Source: Phlegmacium glaucopus (taxonomy: Eukaryota > Basidiomycota > Agaricomycetes > Agaricales > Cortinariaceae). From it: 64,000 nucleotides of DNA. The notes beneath the pieces are model-generated. The model searched no databases. It saw nothing but the letters and a program-made list of their open reading frames with translations, and was not told the DNA's origin. The stretch spans positions 294,870 through 358,869 of the forward strand of contig MU130539.1 of the NCBI GenBank assembly GCA_015039465.1, in the 5' to 3' direction. Both the position numbers and the translations under genes were made by a program. Position 1 is the stretch's first letter; the number at the start of each line of letters is the position of its first letter. Below are positions 50,195 to 62,250 of this stretch, in pieces.

Positions 50195-52874
50195 ATGTTG
50201 CAGGCTGCAGAAAATAATCAAAAGCTCTTTCGTCGCTATGCAAAAATGTTTGCTCTTAGCGACCCTCATATATATACATCTCATGCAGATAAATTATCTC
50301 TTTGGCTCAACGACTCAAAGGCCTATTACGCCACAGCAAGACCAGAGGTTCGTCTTATCATCCGACCTTTTATGCCCTTGATTAACTCCGAAAAAGATCG
50401 TCAAATTACTGTTGGCAAGTCAATTTCTTATATCGTATCCTTTTCTTCCCAATAATTATTCACAAGATCGCGCAAATGACCCTTCGAAGAGCCTTGGGCC
50501 TCGCGGAGCACTTAAATTCACCTTTAAACATCTCAGAGTATTCAGAATATCCTATGGCAAAATCGTATATAAAGTTGGTGAAGACAGTGGAGCCTTTTCA
50601 AAGTCATTTCCCTGAACCTGGTCTCTTGGGTCAGTCGTTCTTAAGGGATTCAGTATTCGATATTCATGGCCAAGCTGTTGTACGCTGACCCCTCAATACA
50701 GCGCACCTTAGATCACTTTTAGCCTCAGTTTCGCCGCCTCATGAACATGGTGGTACCCAGAAATCAATAGCGCAGTACGCCGTTTCTCTCTTTCTTGGAA
50801 ATGAACACATCTAGACCTTCGTCATCTACAGCCCCCAATCCAACATTCAAACCCACTCCCATGACTCAGAGACATTGTTATTACCTAGTCACGTTTCCGA
50901 AAGTGTGTTTCGCCGTTTCAGACCTGCAGAAAGCTTATCTGTCCACTGTGTTTTAGCACAAATTACTGAACCAACGTCAAGCGTAAGTTTCTGATATTCA
51001 CTTATCATAATACTCATTCTCGCTAATAGACAATGACTCCCTCTGCTCCAAATATTCTTCCCTTTCCTGCGAATGCCCAAGTCAAAGCGAAAAAAAGAAA
51101 AGCAGTCGATTTTGGTCTTCTTGTTCAACGAGACATCAAGGCGCTTTTGGAAAAACAAGGAAATCAAGGTATTCAAGCTCATTATTAGAGCACGTCACTT
51201 TTAAAATAAATACTTACTCGCATTTAGGACATTCTTCTCAACATGTCACCGAAGACCACCCAATGGTGTCTTCTAATTCACTCGAAGACCCTCTACCGTC
51301 CGCTAAACCAAGTCCAGTCGTTGAATATATTTCCGTCCAACCTATCTGTGATGATCAGAAAATGGCTACTTCTGATCAAATGACGCAGTCTCTGCCATCC
51401 CAGGATACGAGTGCAGCCACCCAAGCTCAAGGAAACTCTCCGCCTGTCTGTGAAGATCAGAGAATGACCGCTCTTGATCACATGACAGAGTCTCTACCGT
51501 CGCAGGATACGAGTCCAGTCACTGAAACTCAAGAAGTTCACCCGCCTGTCTGTGTGGCTGCCCCTGATCAAATCACACAGCCTCTACAGTCCCAGGATAC
51601 GAGTGAAGTCGCCGAATCTCAAGGGACTTCGCAGGCTGTCACTGAGGATCGAGAAATGGTTCCTCCCGATCCAATTGGAGAGTCTTCAACCCTCCAAAAA
51701 GCGATTGAACTTAAAAACTATGCTTCGCAAAGTGTTACCGAAGATCAAGAGATGGAAGATGCTGGCACTGCCGACGCCCCCCCACTTTCTTCCGAAGATG
51801 CGGATGCAGCTACCGAGCCACAAGGCTCATCTTTGCAACCCGTCACTGAGGAGCAAGAGAGGCAAAAAATAGCGGCCGGGGACTCAGAGGATCCAGGCCC
51901 TCTACCTTCTCAAAACACGAGTGCAGCCATCGAAACTCAAGAATCATTGGCGATGGTGATTGACAAAGAAAATGTTACTGTTTCTTTGCAGCCATCTCAG
52001 CAAATTAGAACCAGAAATCTAACCCCTCCGGTCTCAAGCGACCGCTTAGCAAATATCTTTTCGCCTGTTCATGAGGTTCGACCCTTAATCCCGCCTGCCT
52101 CTGCAGGTAACTTGGTCAAGGGTTCTCCTCTCAGTGCAATGCCAAGTGAGATATCATGCTCTTTGTCACATGTTTAGTTGTTGACCTTGTGAAGGGAAAT
52201 TTGGGCAAGAGATGCGTATTGTCGCAGTGGGGAAAGGGTTGAGCAAAGGGTGCACGATGACATTCACCTGCACCGTTTCAAACTCTTTGTTTCCGAAGGT
52301 GTCAGCGTGGCTCAATCGAAATATTTTCTCACTGTACGCCCCCCAATCTCAGCCTTCCGCCGGCTTAATGATTTTTGCCATAGAAATATTGAACAGAGTC
52401 TCTGCTTATCGCTTGGGTGCTATTCAATCGCAGACTTGCAGGAACAGTCGACAAAAAACAAGTGCACCACGCTGGAACAACAAACGTCTGTTGCGCGGTC
52501 ATATTGGCCGCAGAGAGGTGGTCTAAGTATGAATGTACAATTCAAGAATGGACGAGAGGAGCTCCCTTTATCTCCTCCTTTCCAGGTGAGCGCAAGACCT
52601 CCTATCTATTCGATAAACTCTTCAACGTTGCCAGCTCACCCCGGACGGCCTTGTGGACGTTTCCCAGTTCGTGTCTGCTGGAACAAACGCGATCAAGCTC
52701 AATCAAACTACGGATATGAGCCAGTATATTTTTGTGCTCCACTCACATCATCCGACCTCAGCACAGCTTCGGGAAGTCGACCGAAGGCGACAGAGGGACA
52801 AGGAATGGCAAGAGTGGGTTCTTCATGTGTCAAGGCCTTTCGATATTACGTTGAGTCCCATTCTTCAAACTTGA
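50195..52874 (+). CDS. Uncharacterised protein with internal ~33-residue repeats
   Basis: I do not recognise a named family. The ATG at 50195 gives MLQAAENNQKLFRRY, HADKLSLWLNDSKAYYATAR, then MTLRRALGLAEHLNS and YPMAKSYIKLVKTVEPF after an intron near 50415-50460. An exon with PHEHGGTQKSIAQYAVSLFL is followed by an in-frame TAG at 50812-50814, after which the same frame continues (TFVIYSPQSN..VFRRFRPAESLSVHC) to a good donor at 50980. KKRKAVDFGLLVQRDIKALL leads into a 300-codon acidic, Ser/Thr/Pro-rich repeat exon. The C-terminus combines SKYFLTVRPP, RGGLSMNVQFKNGREELPL and, after an intron at 52588-52631, LTPDGLVDVSQFVSAGTN, DMSQYIFVLHSHHPT and RRRQRDKEWQEWV, ending at 52874. That end faintly resembles the PINIT fold of SUMO ligases; this is a guess. 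Exon joins around 52140-52250 are unresolved. Confidence 0.55.
51291..51680 (+). repeat. Degenerate coding tandem repeat, 90-102 bp period
   Basis: Units begin CTCTACCGTCC (51291), CTCTGCCATCCCAGG (51390), CTCTACCGTCGCAGG (51492) and CTCTACAGTCCCAGG (51582), with spacings of 99, 102 and 90 bp, all multiples of three. Each encodes a variant of LPSQDTS-x-TETQ-x-PPV-CEDQ-M. More diverged copies continue to about 51930 (LPSQNTSAAIETQE). Confidence 0.75.
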
Positions 52875-53327
52875 CACGACTGCGGTTGCTTTGCGTTGCA
52901 CAATAGTCTATCTTCATTTTGATACCAATCGCTCACAAGATTTGAAAACTCGGGGCGTGAAATCATCCGCACTTTTGTCAGGCCTTCAGTGATGGAGCAG
53001 TTGAGTATCTATCGTAGGCACCTCTCTTCATCTGGACGTGATTGGTTGTACATAGAGTATATGTTTAAGGCTGTCGTTGTTACTCACCTGCCAATGAAGG
53101 AGTCAGTAGCCCTTGTTGATGCATTACTTATCCCACTTCCATTCATACTTCAAAATTATAAAATTAGAGTGAATTGCTATTTATGTAAGCATACAGACAA
53201 GCCCAATTCATTTTGGAAGAAAGAAAATAAAAATCCTGGTTAGATTGTCCATGACGCAGGGGAATGTAGGGGATGAGGCATAAGATCCATAACAATATGC
53301 CAAAGAAAAAATAAGGTATTCGGACAA
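52875..53327. other. Convergent intergenic region before EDE1
   Basis: No gene, RNA or mobile element is recognised. The stretch between the stops of the unknown gene and EDE1 is AT-rich. The open frame at 52989-53243 has no domain and appears random. Confidence 0.45.
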
Positions 53328-56300
53328 TTATTGAGCGCCCAAGAGACTATTGAGTGCCTTTTGGACGTCATATCCATATCTCTCGAGAGCATCAACGGCT
53401 TGAGTACGACTAAACCCCATCGCTGTTAGTTGCTTGACCGGTTCTACATCATCATCTCCTGCAGGTGTGGATATCCGGCGAACTTCTTCCATCGGAGTAG
53501 TGAGATATTGGGTAGCAGATGGCAACATTGGCTCTTGTTGTTTCTTCTTTTTTCCAAAAGGAAGTCGTATCTACAGATCGTCACGGGCTTGTTAGAACAA
53601 TATTTAATGAAAAAAGTCATGTTGAAACTTACGCTCAACTTGGAGTGACGGGTTTGGGGTTCTTTAGGCTTGTCATGATTGTCCTTCGATGACGAGGAAG
53701 ACAAGCGAGGTTTAGGGGATAGCATCCGAGGCGGAGATCGTTCTCGCGAAGGAGAAATTGGTTTGATATCTGAAGGACGAGGTGATGTAATAATGGTTTG
53801 GGCAGGAGGAGTCGCCAAGGTAGCTGGTGGAGGCAAAGACCCTGGCATTGAAGGTTCATCAGATCTCGATAGTACGGGTGGACTATTGACAACTGGGTCA
53901 TCTTCCGCTTTGACGACAGGACTAGATTCAAAACCAGCAAAGACAGCATCAAAGGTTCCAGATTTCGTAACCTTATCAGGAGGTGAATAGTGGGGCGTGG
54001 ACGATCCAGCAGCTGGAGGTATGTCGTCGTTCTTAAAGATATCGTCAAATTCCACTTTCTGAGTGGCTTTCTTTGGATCGCGTACATCGGTTTGGGGTTC
54101 TTCAAGAGTCTTGGAAGCAGAAACAAAATCAAAGTCATCATCGAATCCTGGATCAAGGGAAAATTTAGCCGGTGTAACTGATGTGGGCATTTTACCCATG
54201 GTTTCATCAAATTCATTAACGCCAGCAACATTGAAAGGTTCGGTCGAATTATGACTGGTATCTTCAGCATGTTCAGGTGCAATAGACACATGCGAAGGTA
54301 TTGGGTTTGCAGTTGCAGTTGTGGGCAGGTGGATCGGCACTTGATCTTTGTCTGGCTCAAAGATATCGTCAAATGCGGGGATGGGCGCTAGAACTGGAGC
54401 TGAATTGTTGGTATCAACTCCTGGAGGCGGCGAAGGTGACGTTGCCGACTGCTTGCTAATACTTGCTGCTAGTTCAGCCAAAGGCTTCTCATCGTTGCTA
54501 TCGCTATCAGAGTCAGATTCTTCAATATCAAGTTCCCTCAGACGGGCGTTTAGATCAGTGTCAGCATGCTCAGTAGGCAGGTGTTTTGGCGGTAAAGAAT
54601 CCGTCACAATGGTTGGAATGGAGTTTGCGAGATCGTCCAATGATGGAAACCTTTCTTTGGAATTGGTAAGTGAAGCGTCAGAGTCATGTTTTGCACTGGT
54701 AGGTGGGGTTATAAAGTAGTCGGTGCCGTTAGCTGTGGCTGGAGACAAAATTGATTCGGCATGCAGGTCATCACCGACATGTGAAGGTTCGGAGCTGGCA
54801 GGGATTTGAACTGCAGAAAATGAATCAGAAGTGCTACTGGCCGCCAAAAAATCAGGTTTGGGTAATTCCAAAGAACTTTCATTCCTAGTGCTGGGAGGTA
54901 AGGAAGTTGGCTCTGTCGAGAAAAGCGATGGAGGCGAGAGTGGATTGCCTTGAATTGGAAAGGGAGAGGGCGAACGCTGCGATGAAAGGCTAGACATGGC
55001 TAACCTTTCAAACGGATTGTTACTCTTGATTGGTGATGATGCTGATAGATCTGGTGTCATGGGAATTGGTTGAGAGGCCGCGAAATTCAAGGAGTCGGAG
55101 GGGGACAAGGTGCGTTCGGTAACCTTGGGCTCTGAAGGTGCCATGATGGCAAGTTCTGCATCGACAGCATCCTTGTCGCGGGTGATAGAAGACAGGTCTT
55201 CAACGGCTTCTGCATGTTCCCTCTCAGCTTTAGCTTTCTCACTCTCTTTTGTGCTGAGTTGTTTCCTTGCGATCGCCAACAAGCCTTTTTGTTGTTTTGC
55301 TTCCTTCTTCAACTTCTCGACATCAGCTCTCAACGCCTCAGCCTGCTGGCCCGTCTCAATCATGCGTTTATGTAGCTCTCTGGCCTCCTCTTTGTCGCGT
55401 AAAAAGGCACCCTCAATTTCTGCCTTTTCAATGCGTATAGCACTGAGGTCACTCTCAGCTCCAATGAGTTCCTTTTGGGTATTCTGAATTTCCGCGACCT
55501 GAGTAGTGTGTCTTTCCTTGAATGTCACGAGCAGATTAATCTCTGTTTCGTAAGCCGCCCTTGCTGAAGAAAGTTGAGTTTGTATAGAGGACAGCTGAGA
55601 TGCTTGATCTGCTAGACTTTGTTCCAATGCTGAACGCTCATCCTTGGCGGCAGTCAACGAGCGATTAGTCGACTGCAACTGGTTCTTCAAGTTGCCTATT
55701 TCGGCTGATTGATCATGTAGAGGAGGGACTGTGCCATGGGTGCCATCGTCACTGAGTAGGTCTTGAAGAGGTGCTATAGATCAGAATGGTAGATGAATGA
55801 AAATGTTGAATTTGAAAGGGTGTCAGACGCACAGGCATGGTGAGACGAAGAAAAGGGATCAGTGTCCACGATTGGTAGTGAAAACGCAAAAGCACTTGAA
55901 CTGGGGCTTGTTGGTTGTGCTCGGATACCGCCGAAGTCGTTCGGGGGTTGAGGAAGAGCTGAAGAGGGCGGAGTGTCATCAAACGAAAACAGATCCGTTG
56001 CTGGCTCAGGTTCTTGATGAGTCTGAGCATTCGTGGGAGAGAAGGGAGATGGTCCCGAGGCGGAAACACGCGCCGACGGCGGTATCAACGATGGTGGCAA
56101 TTTAGCTGGAATGTCTTGTCCAGCCAATTTCTTCTGAATAAGATGCATAGCTACAGCGAACCCGTCTCTGGTCAAACGGCCATCGCTATTGAGATCGGCA
56201 AGATCCCTGATATATTTCCCGGTAAGCCTAACACGGATTAATGATGTACTGGTTCACGCACCAGACTTGAGCCAAAACCTCTCCTGGCAGCTTAGAATCA

Positions 56301-57448
56301 AGCATAAAGGGAACGGCGACTTCTCCCTCAATGTAACCTCGCTTTTGCGGGTCGAGAGAGTCGAAAAGCCGGTCAGTAGAGGCTTTTTCGGTGGGTGACA
56401 CATCCCAAGCAGGGGCGTGCCCATTGCTATGAGTGAACGAAGGCGCTGGGACCGCAGGCGCTTTAAGTTTACCGGAAACCCCTGTAATGTCAGGCTGTAG
56501 AATTTGATTTTGACCCGTATGCTGCGGAAGGAAAGAGCCAGCAACAGGACTAAACGAGCCACTTGTGCCAGACATGTGAGACCTCACAGGGTCAGAATGT
56601 TCTTGGCCTCCACCGGCTTGATGATATAGACCCGGTGGAAGTGATGTAGGGATGAAGGAAATTTTGTTACCCATTACCCCCTGAATGAAGTACATGCCAA
56701 TCGCAAAATCTGTCGAGTCAAGTGAGCCTCGATCCTGGGTATCAGCCAGATTCCTGAGCTCAACAGTCAATTTATATTAACAATGAGACAAATTTATAAT
56801 TTGCGCACCAGATTTTCATGAGTTGCTCATTTGAAAGCTTGGATTTGACAAAGATATCACGAGCTTTTTCGCCTAATCCATGGAGAATAAATGACTAAAG
56901 TATGGAATATCCAGAGAAAAAAGGAATACGAACCACTCAAAAGTCCATTGACAGGGTTATATTTCATGAACATATTGTGAAATCTTGCTTTATCCTGGGT
57001 GGTGAGTGGAGGAAAGGGCGTGGGAGGGCCTGGAGGGGGTGACTTGGGTAATGACATTCCCGTGTTCTGCTGAGAAACGGTGTTTATTCCTTCAATTACT
57101 GCCAAAGGTCCAGCTAAGTAAGAAGGTAATGAGGCAAACGATTGGATGGGATATGTAAGGAGGCAGGTTACGTTTCTTGACTAAGTCCTTGGAGATCTTC
57201 TCTCCCTTCTGCGCCCAGCCTATCAAGCGGACAGCAATAGCCACACCCTTCTTGGGTAACCAGCCTCTGTCCTCCTCATCTGATATATTCCAAATTGTTC
57301 CGAGAATAGTAGGAGGTAGTTTGGCACCGCTGAATACCCTGACGGCAACTTCACCGGTGAGAATACCAGTCTTTTGTAAGTCTGCCTGGGAGAATATCTG
57401 AGAAACAATTGCAAGTTCTGCTTGTGTCGGGGAGAAGACTGAGGACAT
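53328..57448 (-). CDS. EDE1: EH-domain endocytic scaffold EDE1 (EPS15-like)
   Basis: Ede1 is an early-arriving scaffold of clathrin-mediated endocytosis at the plasma membrane. The ATG at 57448 gives [20 protein letters not shown]. Three EH domains follow: EH1 with [20 protein letters not shown] and a Trp-containing [15 protein letters not shown]2 with [38 protein letters not shown] and [16 protein letters not shown]3 with [20 protein letters not shown] and a Ca-loop exon [21 protein letters not shown] coiled coil ([20 protein letters not shown] onward, about 55690-55150), a long Ser/Pro/Asp-rich region with repeated FDDIF motifs, and a C-terminal UBA domain ([20 protein letters not shown]) ending at 53328 complete the standard Ede1 order. 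Three EH domains, coiled coil and UBA are all present, so the gene appears intact. Confidence 0.94.
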
Positions 57449-57578
57449 GATTGCCTTATAGGAGTGGGGACGCGACCAGGAGGCTGAGTGAGAGGTCAGT
57501 CTGGCAGGATATTCACACGATGTTATATCATGTGACCTTAAAGTTGTTGGCAAAGACTCAACTCTCTGTCTTTATATC

Positions 57579-58499
57579 ATGGAACAACTCACCTCTTCTT
57601 TGGCACCCCCTCGCGCTCCTCCAAAATCAAATGTAGCGTCTTCTAGTCAACAAGTAGTAGGTAGTGTCGCCAAACGGTACGTTTCTCAGAGTCATATGCT
57701 CCTCTAAGCGCGTTTCGAACACAAATTGTAGACTAAGTAATGAACTCATGACTCTTATGGTACGTCGTTGCCATATCATTGTTAATAATGTTGGTCTGAT
57801 CCTCTTCCAGATGTCGTCTTCACCTGGCATAGTGAGCTTCTCATATATGATATTCAATCGCGATTTATATCCATTGTCAGTCTGCCTTTCCTAAACATGA
57901 CGGCAATCTTTTCGAATGGGTTGGAACGATAGAAGGTCCAGCCGAAACAGTAAGATCCTGTCGATTTCTGTTAGAAGAGACCAGCAATTTGATTGTCCTG
58001 TCAATAGGTCTATGCTGGGTTGACCTACAAGATATCGATTTCATTTCCCTCAAATTACCCATATGTGGCACCGACCATTAAATTTGACACGCCATGCTAT
58101 CACCCAAATGTTGACATAACGGGCGGCGCTATTTGTCTTGACATCCTTCAAGTTCAGTCGTCAAAGTATTGGGTCAATGGATATTGAGACTGACACCAAG
58201 GACATGCAGGATAAATGGTCAGCTGTTTACAGTGTGCAAACTATTCTACTTTCGCTGCAATCGTTGCTTGGGGGTATGAACTATTATCTCCTGTGATTGA
58301 TTGATGAGTTACTGAGTGTGAGATATTACAGAACCCAACAATGCCTCTCCTCTGAACGCAGACGCGGCTGCACTATGGAGCAATCCCAGTGGTAAAAAAG
58401 GATAGATTTATTTTTATTAGCGAGATATACTGACTATTTGCAGCATTCAAGGTGCAATTGATGAAGCATTACCGACCTGACAGCGAATGTATTATGTAG
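57579..58499 (+). CDS. UBE2C: E2 ubiquitin-conjugating enzyme, UBE2C/UbcH10 (Ubc11) type
   Basis: This is the APC/C initiating E2 that ubiquitinates mitotic cyclins and securin. The ATG at 57579 gives [18 protein letters not shown], an N-terminal extension as in UbcH10. Then come [61 protein letters not shown] and [19 protein letters not shown], containing the catalytic cysteine (ICLDIL) and HPN motif. [39 protein letters not shown] and [13 protein letters not shown] end at 58499. The residues around the active site carry one more residue than the human HPNVDTQGNICLDIL. About seven introns interrupt the gene. It is divergent from EDE1 and is followed after 90 bp by a same-strand gene. Confidence 0.92.
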
Positions 58500-58589
58500 C
58501 AGAGTAAATAGAGATCAACAATGATATTGGGGTGTTGTTGTTTAGATTTTTTCAAAAGTAATTTCAGGGCTTTGCTTTCTACGTTCATC

Positions 58590-60378
58590 ATGTCCAATTC
58601 CCCGCCAGATATCTCCTCCCTTTCTCTTTCCTCAAGACCCTCTCAGCAACGTCTTCATGACACTTACGATTATGATGCAAATTCAGCCAATAGGTCCCCA
58701 TTTCACTTTGCTACTTCTCAAGGCCTACCACAGTCTCCTTACAACCCTCTCACAAGTATTACTCACTCTCCTATCAAGAATAAGCCCGTTCGCAGTGCTA
58801 TCCCTACAGTTTGTTTTCCTCCTTGGATCTTCCTCGATTACCCTCCTTACCTCTATCTCTTAGCAATGGCTTGACAACACTTCTTCAGACAGTCGATCAC
58901 TCTCTCCCCACAACAACTCAGATTTTTCTTCCGCTGGCGGTTCCCCTCCTATGGGTCATATCAACGCGCCACCCGCCCCCGTTACACCTGGCGGCGCCAA
59001 TCCAGACGACGATATCATTCCTACAGCCATTGTCATAAAGAATATACCATTTAACGTGAAACGTGAAACCCTACTCGATATAATTGTCGGTATTCATTCT
59101 TCAAATTTTTACCATGGTCCTCACTCTTCCTATAGGCTTCATTATCCATTCCAACGCCATATGCGTTCAACTACCATCTTGACCAGCAAGGATCTTTTCG
59201 TGGTTTGGCATTTGCCAATTTCCGCCATGCTGCCGATGCGGACGCAGTCGTAGCTGCTCTTAATGGTTTTGACGTTCAGGGGCGTAAATTACGTGTCGAA
59301 TACAAAAAAGTTCTTCAAGCAGGTGAAAAGGAACGTATCGAGAGAGAGAAAGCTATTCGCCGAATGCGTTCAATGCAGCTCGAGAAAGAGCAAAACAATG
59401 TTAATCAGCTCTACGAAGATTATGGAACGGCCCTCTCCTCGGCTTTCACGCCTCAACGTTCGTTTTCTTCAGGTTCAGCCTACCAATCACAGTCACAATA
59501 CTCACCACCTGGCATTTCTACCATGCCAACTTCTACTTATGTTATGCCTCTTATGCCAGTCCCAACGGCGCCTCAACCCCCCCAGCCCACCACTCCGAGT
59601 ATCTCGGAAAAATCTTCTGCCAACGAGCTGGACTTAAACGATCCGTCCACTCTGGAAATTTATTCCAGAATCTTACTTTTCAAGGATGATAGAATGAGAG
59701 ACGAGTTGGCCTTCTCCCGCACCCTTTCGCCCAAACAGAGGCGGGTCGTCCATCTTATAGCACAGAAACTCGGTGTCTTCCATTATTCAATCGGAGAAGG
59801 CGATGAACGATACGCAGTAGTTACACGAATTGATCCTCAAAGGGTTCGTTATTTCTTGTACATGATGGGTATAGTCCTGACCTTTCCAACAGCAGCAGCA
59901 ACAACAACAGACACAGCGACAGCCTCCACACACTCTTTCTCGTGCACCTTCTGCTTATCTTTCCCCTATCAGTGCGGCGCCGCCTAGCACCCTTCGCATC
60001 AAGAAATCGATGCCTGACATGAAGACATTGCATCAGCAAGCTCCTCGACTCACCTCTCGTTCATCCAACGGGAATATACGTGAAGGTTACGCGACTATTG
60101 CTTCTTCTCGTCGAGTGTCGGCTGGCTTTGGCTCTCTCTTCTCCAATGGTGGTGGATTTGGCGGCGTAGTACCCCCTGTCCCAAATTTACCATCGGCTCT
60201 GGGATCTACAACCTTGAATGGTGGACATGATAGCCCGGGAAGTGGCGTTATGCGCCAGCCACGTGGACCTGGACTTACTGGATTCAGCAGACGTGATAGC
60301 AGAGTAGGTGCTAGCGAAGGCCATATTGCCAACAGAGGCGCGCTCGACGCTCAAACTTACGAACCACTGGAAATCTGA
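58590..60378 (+). CDS. RRM and R3H domain RNA-binding protein (Pin4/Mdt1, Cip2-like)
   Basis: The protein pairs an RRM with an R3H domain, as in yeast Pin4/Mdt1 and fission yeast Cip2, post-transcriptional regulators linked to cell-cycle and stress control. The ATG at 58590 gives MSNSPPDISSLSLSSRPSQQ. The RRM starts TAIVIKNIPFNVKRETLLDI (RNP2); after an intron (59082-59134) it continues to RGLAFANFRHAADADAVV (RNP1) and GRKLRVEYKKVL. A helical segment EKERIEREKAIRRMRSMQLE follows. The R3H region has LEIYSRILLFKDDRMRDELA and QRRVVHLIAQKLGVFHYS. A six-Gln run opens the next exon at about 59897, followed by a Ser/Arg/Gly-rich tail ending EPLEI at 60378. Confidence 0.9.
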
Positions 60379-60815
60379 TGAGTCAAATAAGTCCGCTCGT
60401 ATACCCTTACGGGCGTACCGGCCTGTGATCTCAGCCAGACTGTTGTATAAATTCCTTGTTTTGCCACGCTCGGTCGCATCGTTTTGGTATATTCTGTATA
60501 CTCTGCTACCATTTACACTCGGTCTACTTTCCTTATATTTTTTGGCGAAGAAAAAAAAGCATACGGAACCATCTTATAAGCAATTCTTTCCGTCCTTACA
60601 CTCGCTATCTATCGTACTCCCACTTGCCTTTAAATCTATGATTCTTTCAAGTTCATCTATTGACCAATCTACATACAGTATGTACGATGACTAGATCTTT
60701 AAAATTTCTTGTACATAAACCATTTGTGACGTGCCCTTGCAGCGAAATAGGGAAAAATCGTTTTCACATTTTCTTGTGGATAACCTTCATATACCCTTGA
60801 TATTTCTGAAAACTG
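60379..60815. other. Intergenic region between the RRM/R3H gene and NUC1
   Basis: This is probably the 3' untranslated region of the upstream gene, with TACATACAGTATGTA (a perfect palindrome around the central C) near 60670-60684, and the NUC1 promoter. The open frames seen here carry no conserved domain. Confidence 0.5.
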
Positions 60816-62189
60816 ATGCCTAGTTCTGCCATTGTTCGTGCCGCAATTTTCACTGCTGGGGCCGTTGTCGGCGGGTGTGTCGCTGCTGCTGTGTCCAACA
60901 ATCGAAACAGACTAGTAACTTCGCAATCCGCCCCAAATTCCGTGCCCGTCGTAGGGCTCGATGCAACAGGAAAAACAACAATATCTACTGAATTGAGCAT
61001 AACGTCAAATCCACTTCCCGTGCTAAAATATGGAAATCCAGGCGAGTCGTGTCCAAGCAATTTCCGAACTGGATTCCAATACATACCTAGGACCCATAGC
61101 TGATACCTTGGTTCGAAAAGCCTACGTCGCCGCGTACGATAGGCGCCTCCGTCATCCAGCATGGGTCAGCTGTAACCTGCCGAAAATTGAACACCAAAGC
61201 TGACAGCATTGCACTAGACTGCGGAGCACCTTACACGCGATTCACTCATCCCCACTGGTTCAGGACCATCCGGAGACCGCTCAAATTCCAAATTTGTAGA
61301 AGACGTGTCTTTACCTGTGTTGTTCCGCGCCCGATTGCAGGACTACATTAGGAGTGGATATGATCGCGGACATATGTCAGTATTCATCTATTTTTTTCCC
61401 GTAGAGCAACTTATGCGTGGAGTGTTCTAGGGTACCAGCGGCAGATGCTAAATTTTCTCAGGTGGGTGTGATTTGCTTATTGTAATGATAAATTTTAAAG
61501 GATCATCAGGAAGCAATGGATGAAACATTTATCCTTTCTAATATTGCACCTCAAGTCGGTGACGGATTCAACAGACACTGTTGGTCGTTTATGCCATAAC
61601 CATATTGTTTTACTAAGACATTCATGCTTTAAGACTGGGCTTATCTAGAAGATTGGTGTCGCCGTCTTACAGGATCCTTCAAGGACGTTTACGTGTTCAC
61701 TGTACCACTATACCTACCTCGACAAGAAGCTGATGGCAAATGGCGAGTGGTAAGCCGCTACCGCAACAATCCTAAAGCGACTCTTACATCCTTGTAGACC
61801 CATGAGGTCATTGGCTCTCCACCCAGTGTGTCTGTGCCGACCCATTTCGCGAAAGTGATTTTGACAAGTAAACCATCCTCACCTTCAAACCCCCACATTT
61901 TAGAGTTATCTACTGGCGCTTTTGTTCTACCCAACGCCATCATTCGAGATGATACACCTCTCGAGAGCTTCATCGTGCCAGGTAAGCAATTGTTTCAAAG
62001 CTAAGAAACATCACTGAAGCATTGTCTTTAGTGGATGCTGTTGAACGGGCTGCTGGACTTTCCTTGTTTTCTGAAGCTGTAAAAACGGGCTCAAAACACA
62101 TCTGCCAGACGACAAAATGCGATGTGATCATTCGTAGATTCGACGACGCTCAAAAGAAGGGACACAAAGCAATTGCTGCTCCGAAATAG
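60816..62189 (+). CDS. NUC1: Mitochondrial nuclease NUC1 (endonuclease G family)
   Basis: NUC1 is a DNA/RNA non-specific beta-beta-alpha-metal nuclease of the mitochondrial inner membrane, active in mtDNA turnover and programmed death. The ATG at 60816 gives MPSSAIVRAAIFTAGAVVGG, a hydrophobic targeting/anchor segment. Exons then give GPIADTLVRKAYVAAYDRRL, TGSGPSGDRSNSKFVED, FRARLQDYIRSGYDRGHM, with the catalytic DRGHM split by an intron (61378-61430), VPAADAKFSQEAMDETFIL, SNIAPQVGDGFNR, and YLEDWCRRLTGSFKDVYVFT. The later exon THEVIGSPPSVSVPTHFAKV and a C-terminal exon with ERAAGLSLFSEAV end at 62189. The catalytic His and following metal-binding Asn (SNIAPQ) are intact. Confidence 0.93.
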
Positions 62190-62250
62190 TCTTGAGGAGA
62201 ACAACAGCTGAGACGGATTGGGCTTCAAATTAGATTGACAGTAAATTAGA

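Noticed and set aside
53679..53990. Plus-strand glycine/serine-rich frame opposite EDE1
   Set aside because: It is the antisense shadow of the Ser/Pro-rich EDE1 coding sequence.
60764..61162. Minus-strand 132-codon frame over the NUC1 5' end
   Set aside because: NUC1 on the plus strand explains the sequence; the antisense frame has no conserved features.
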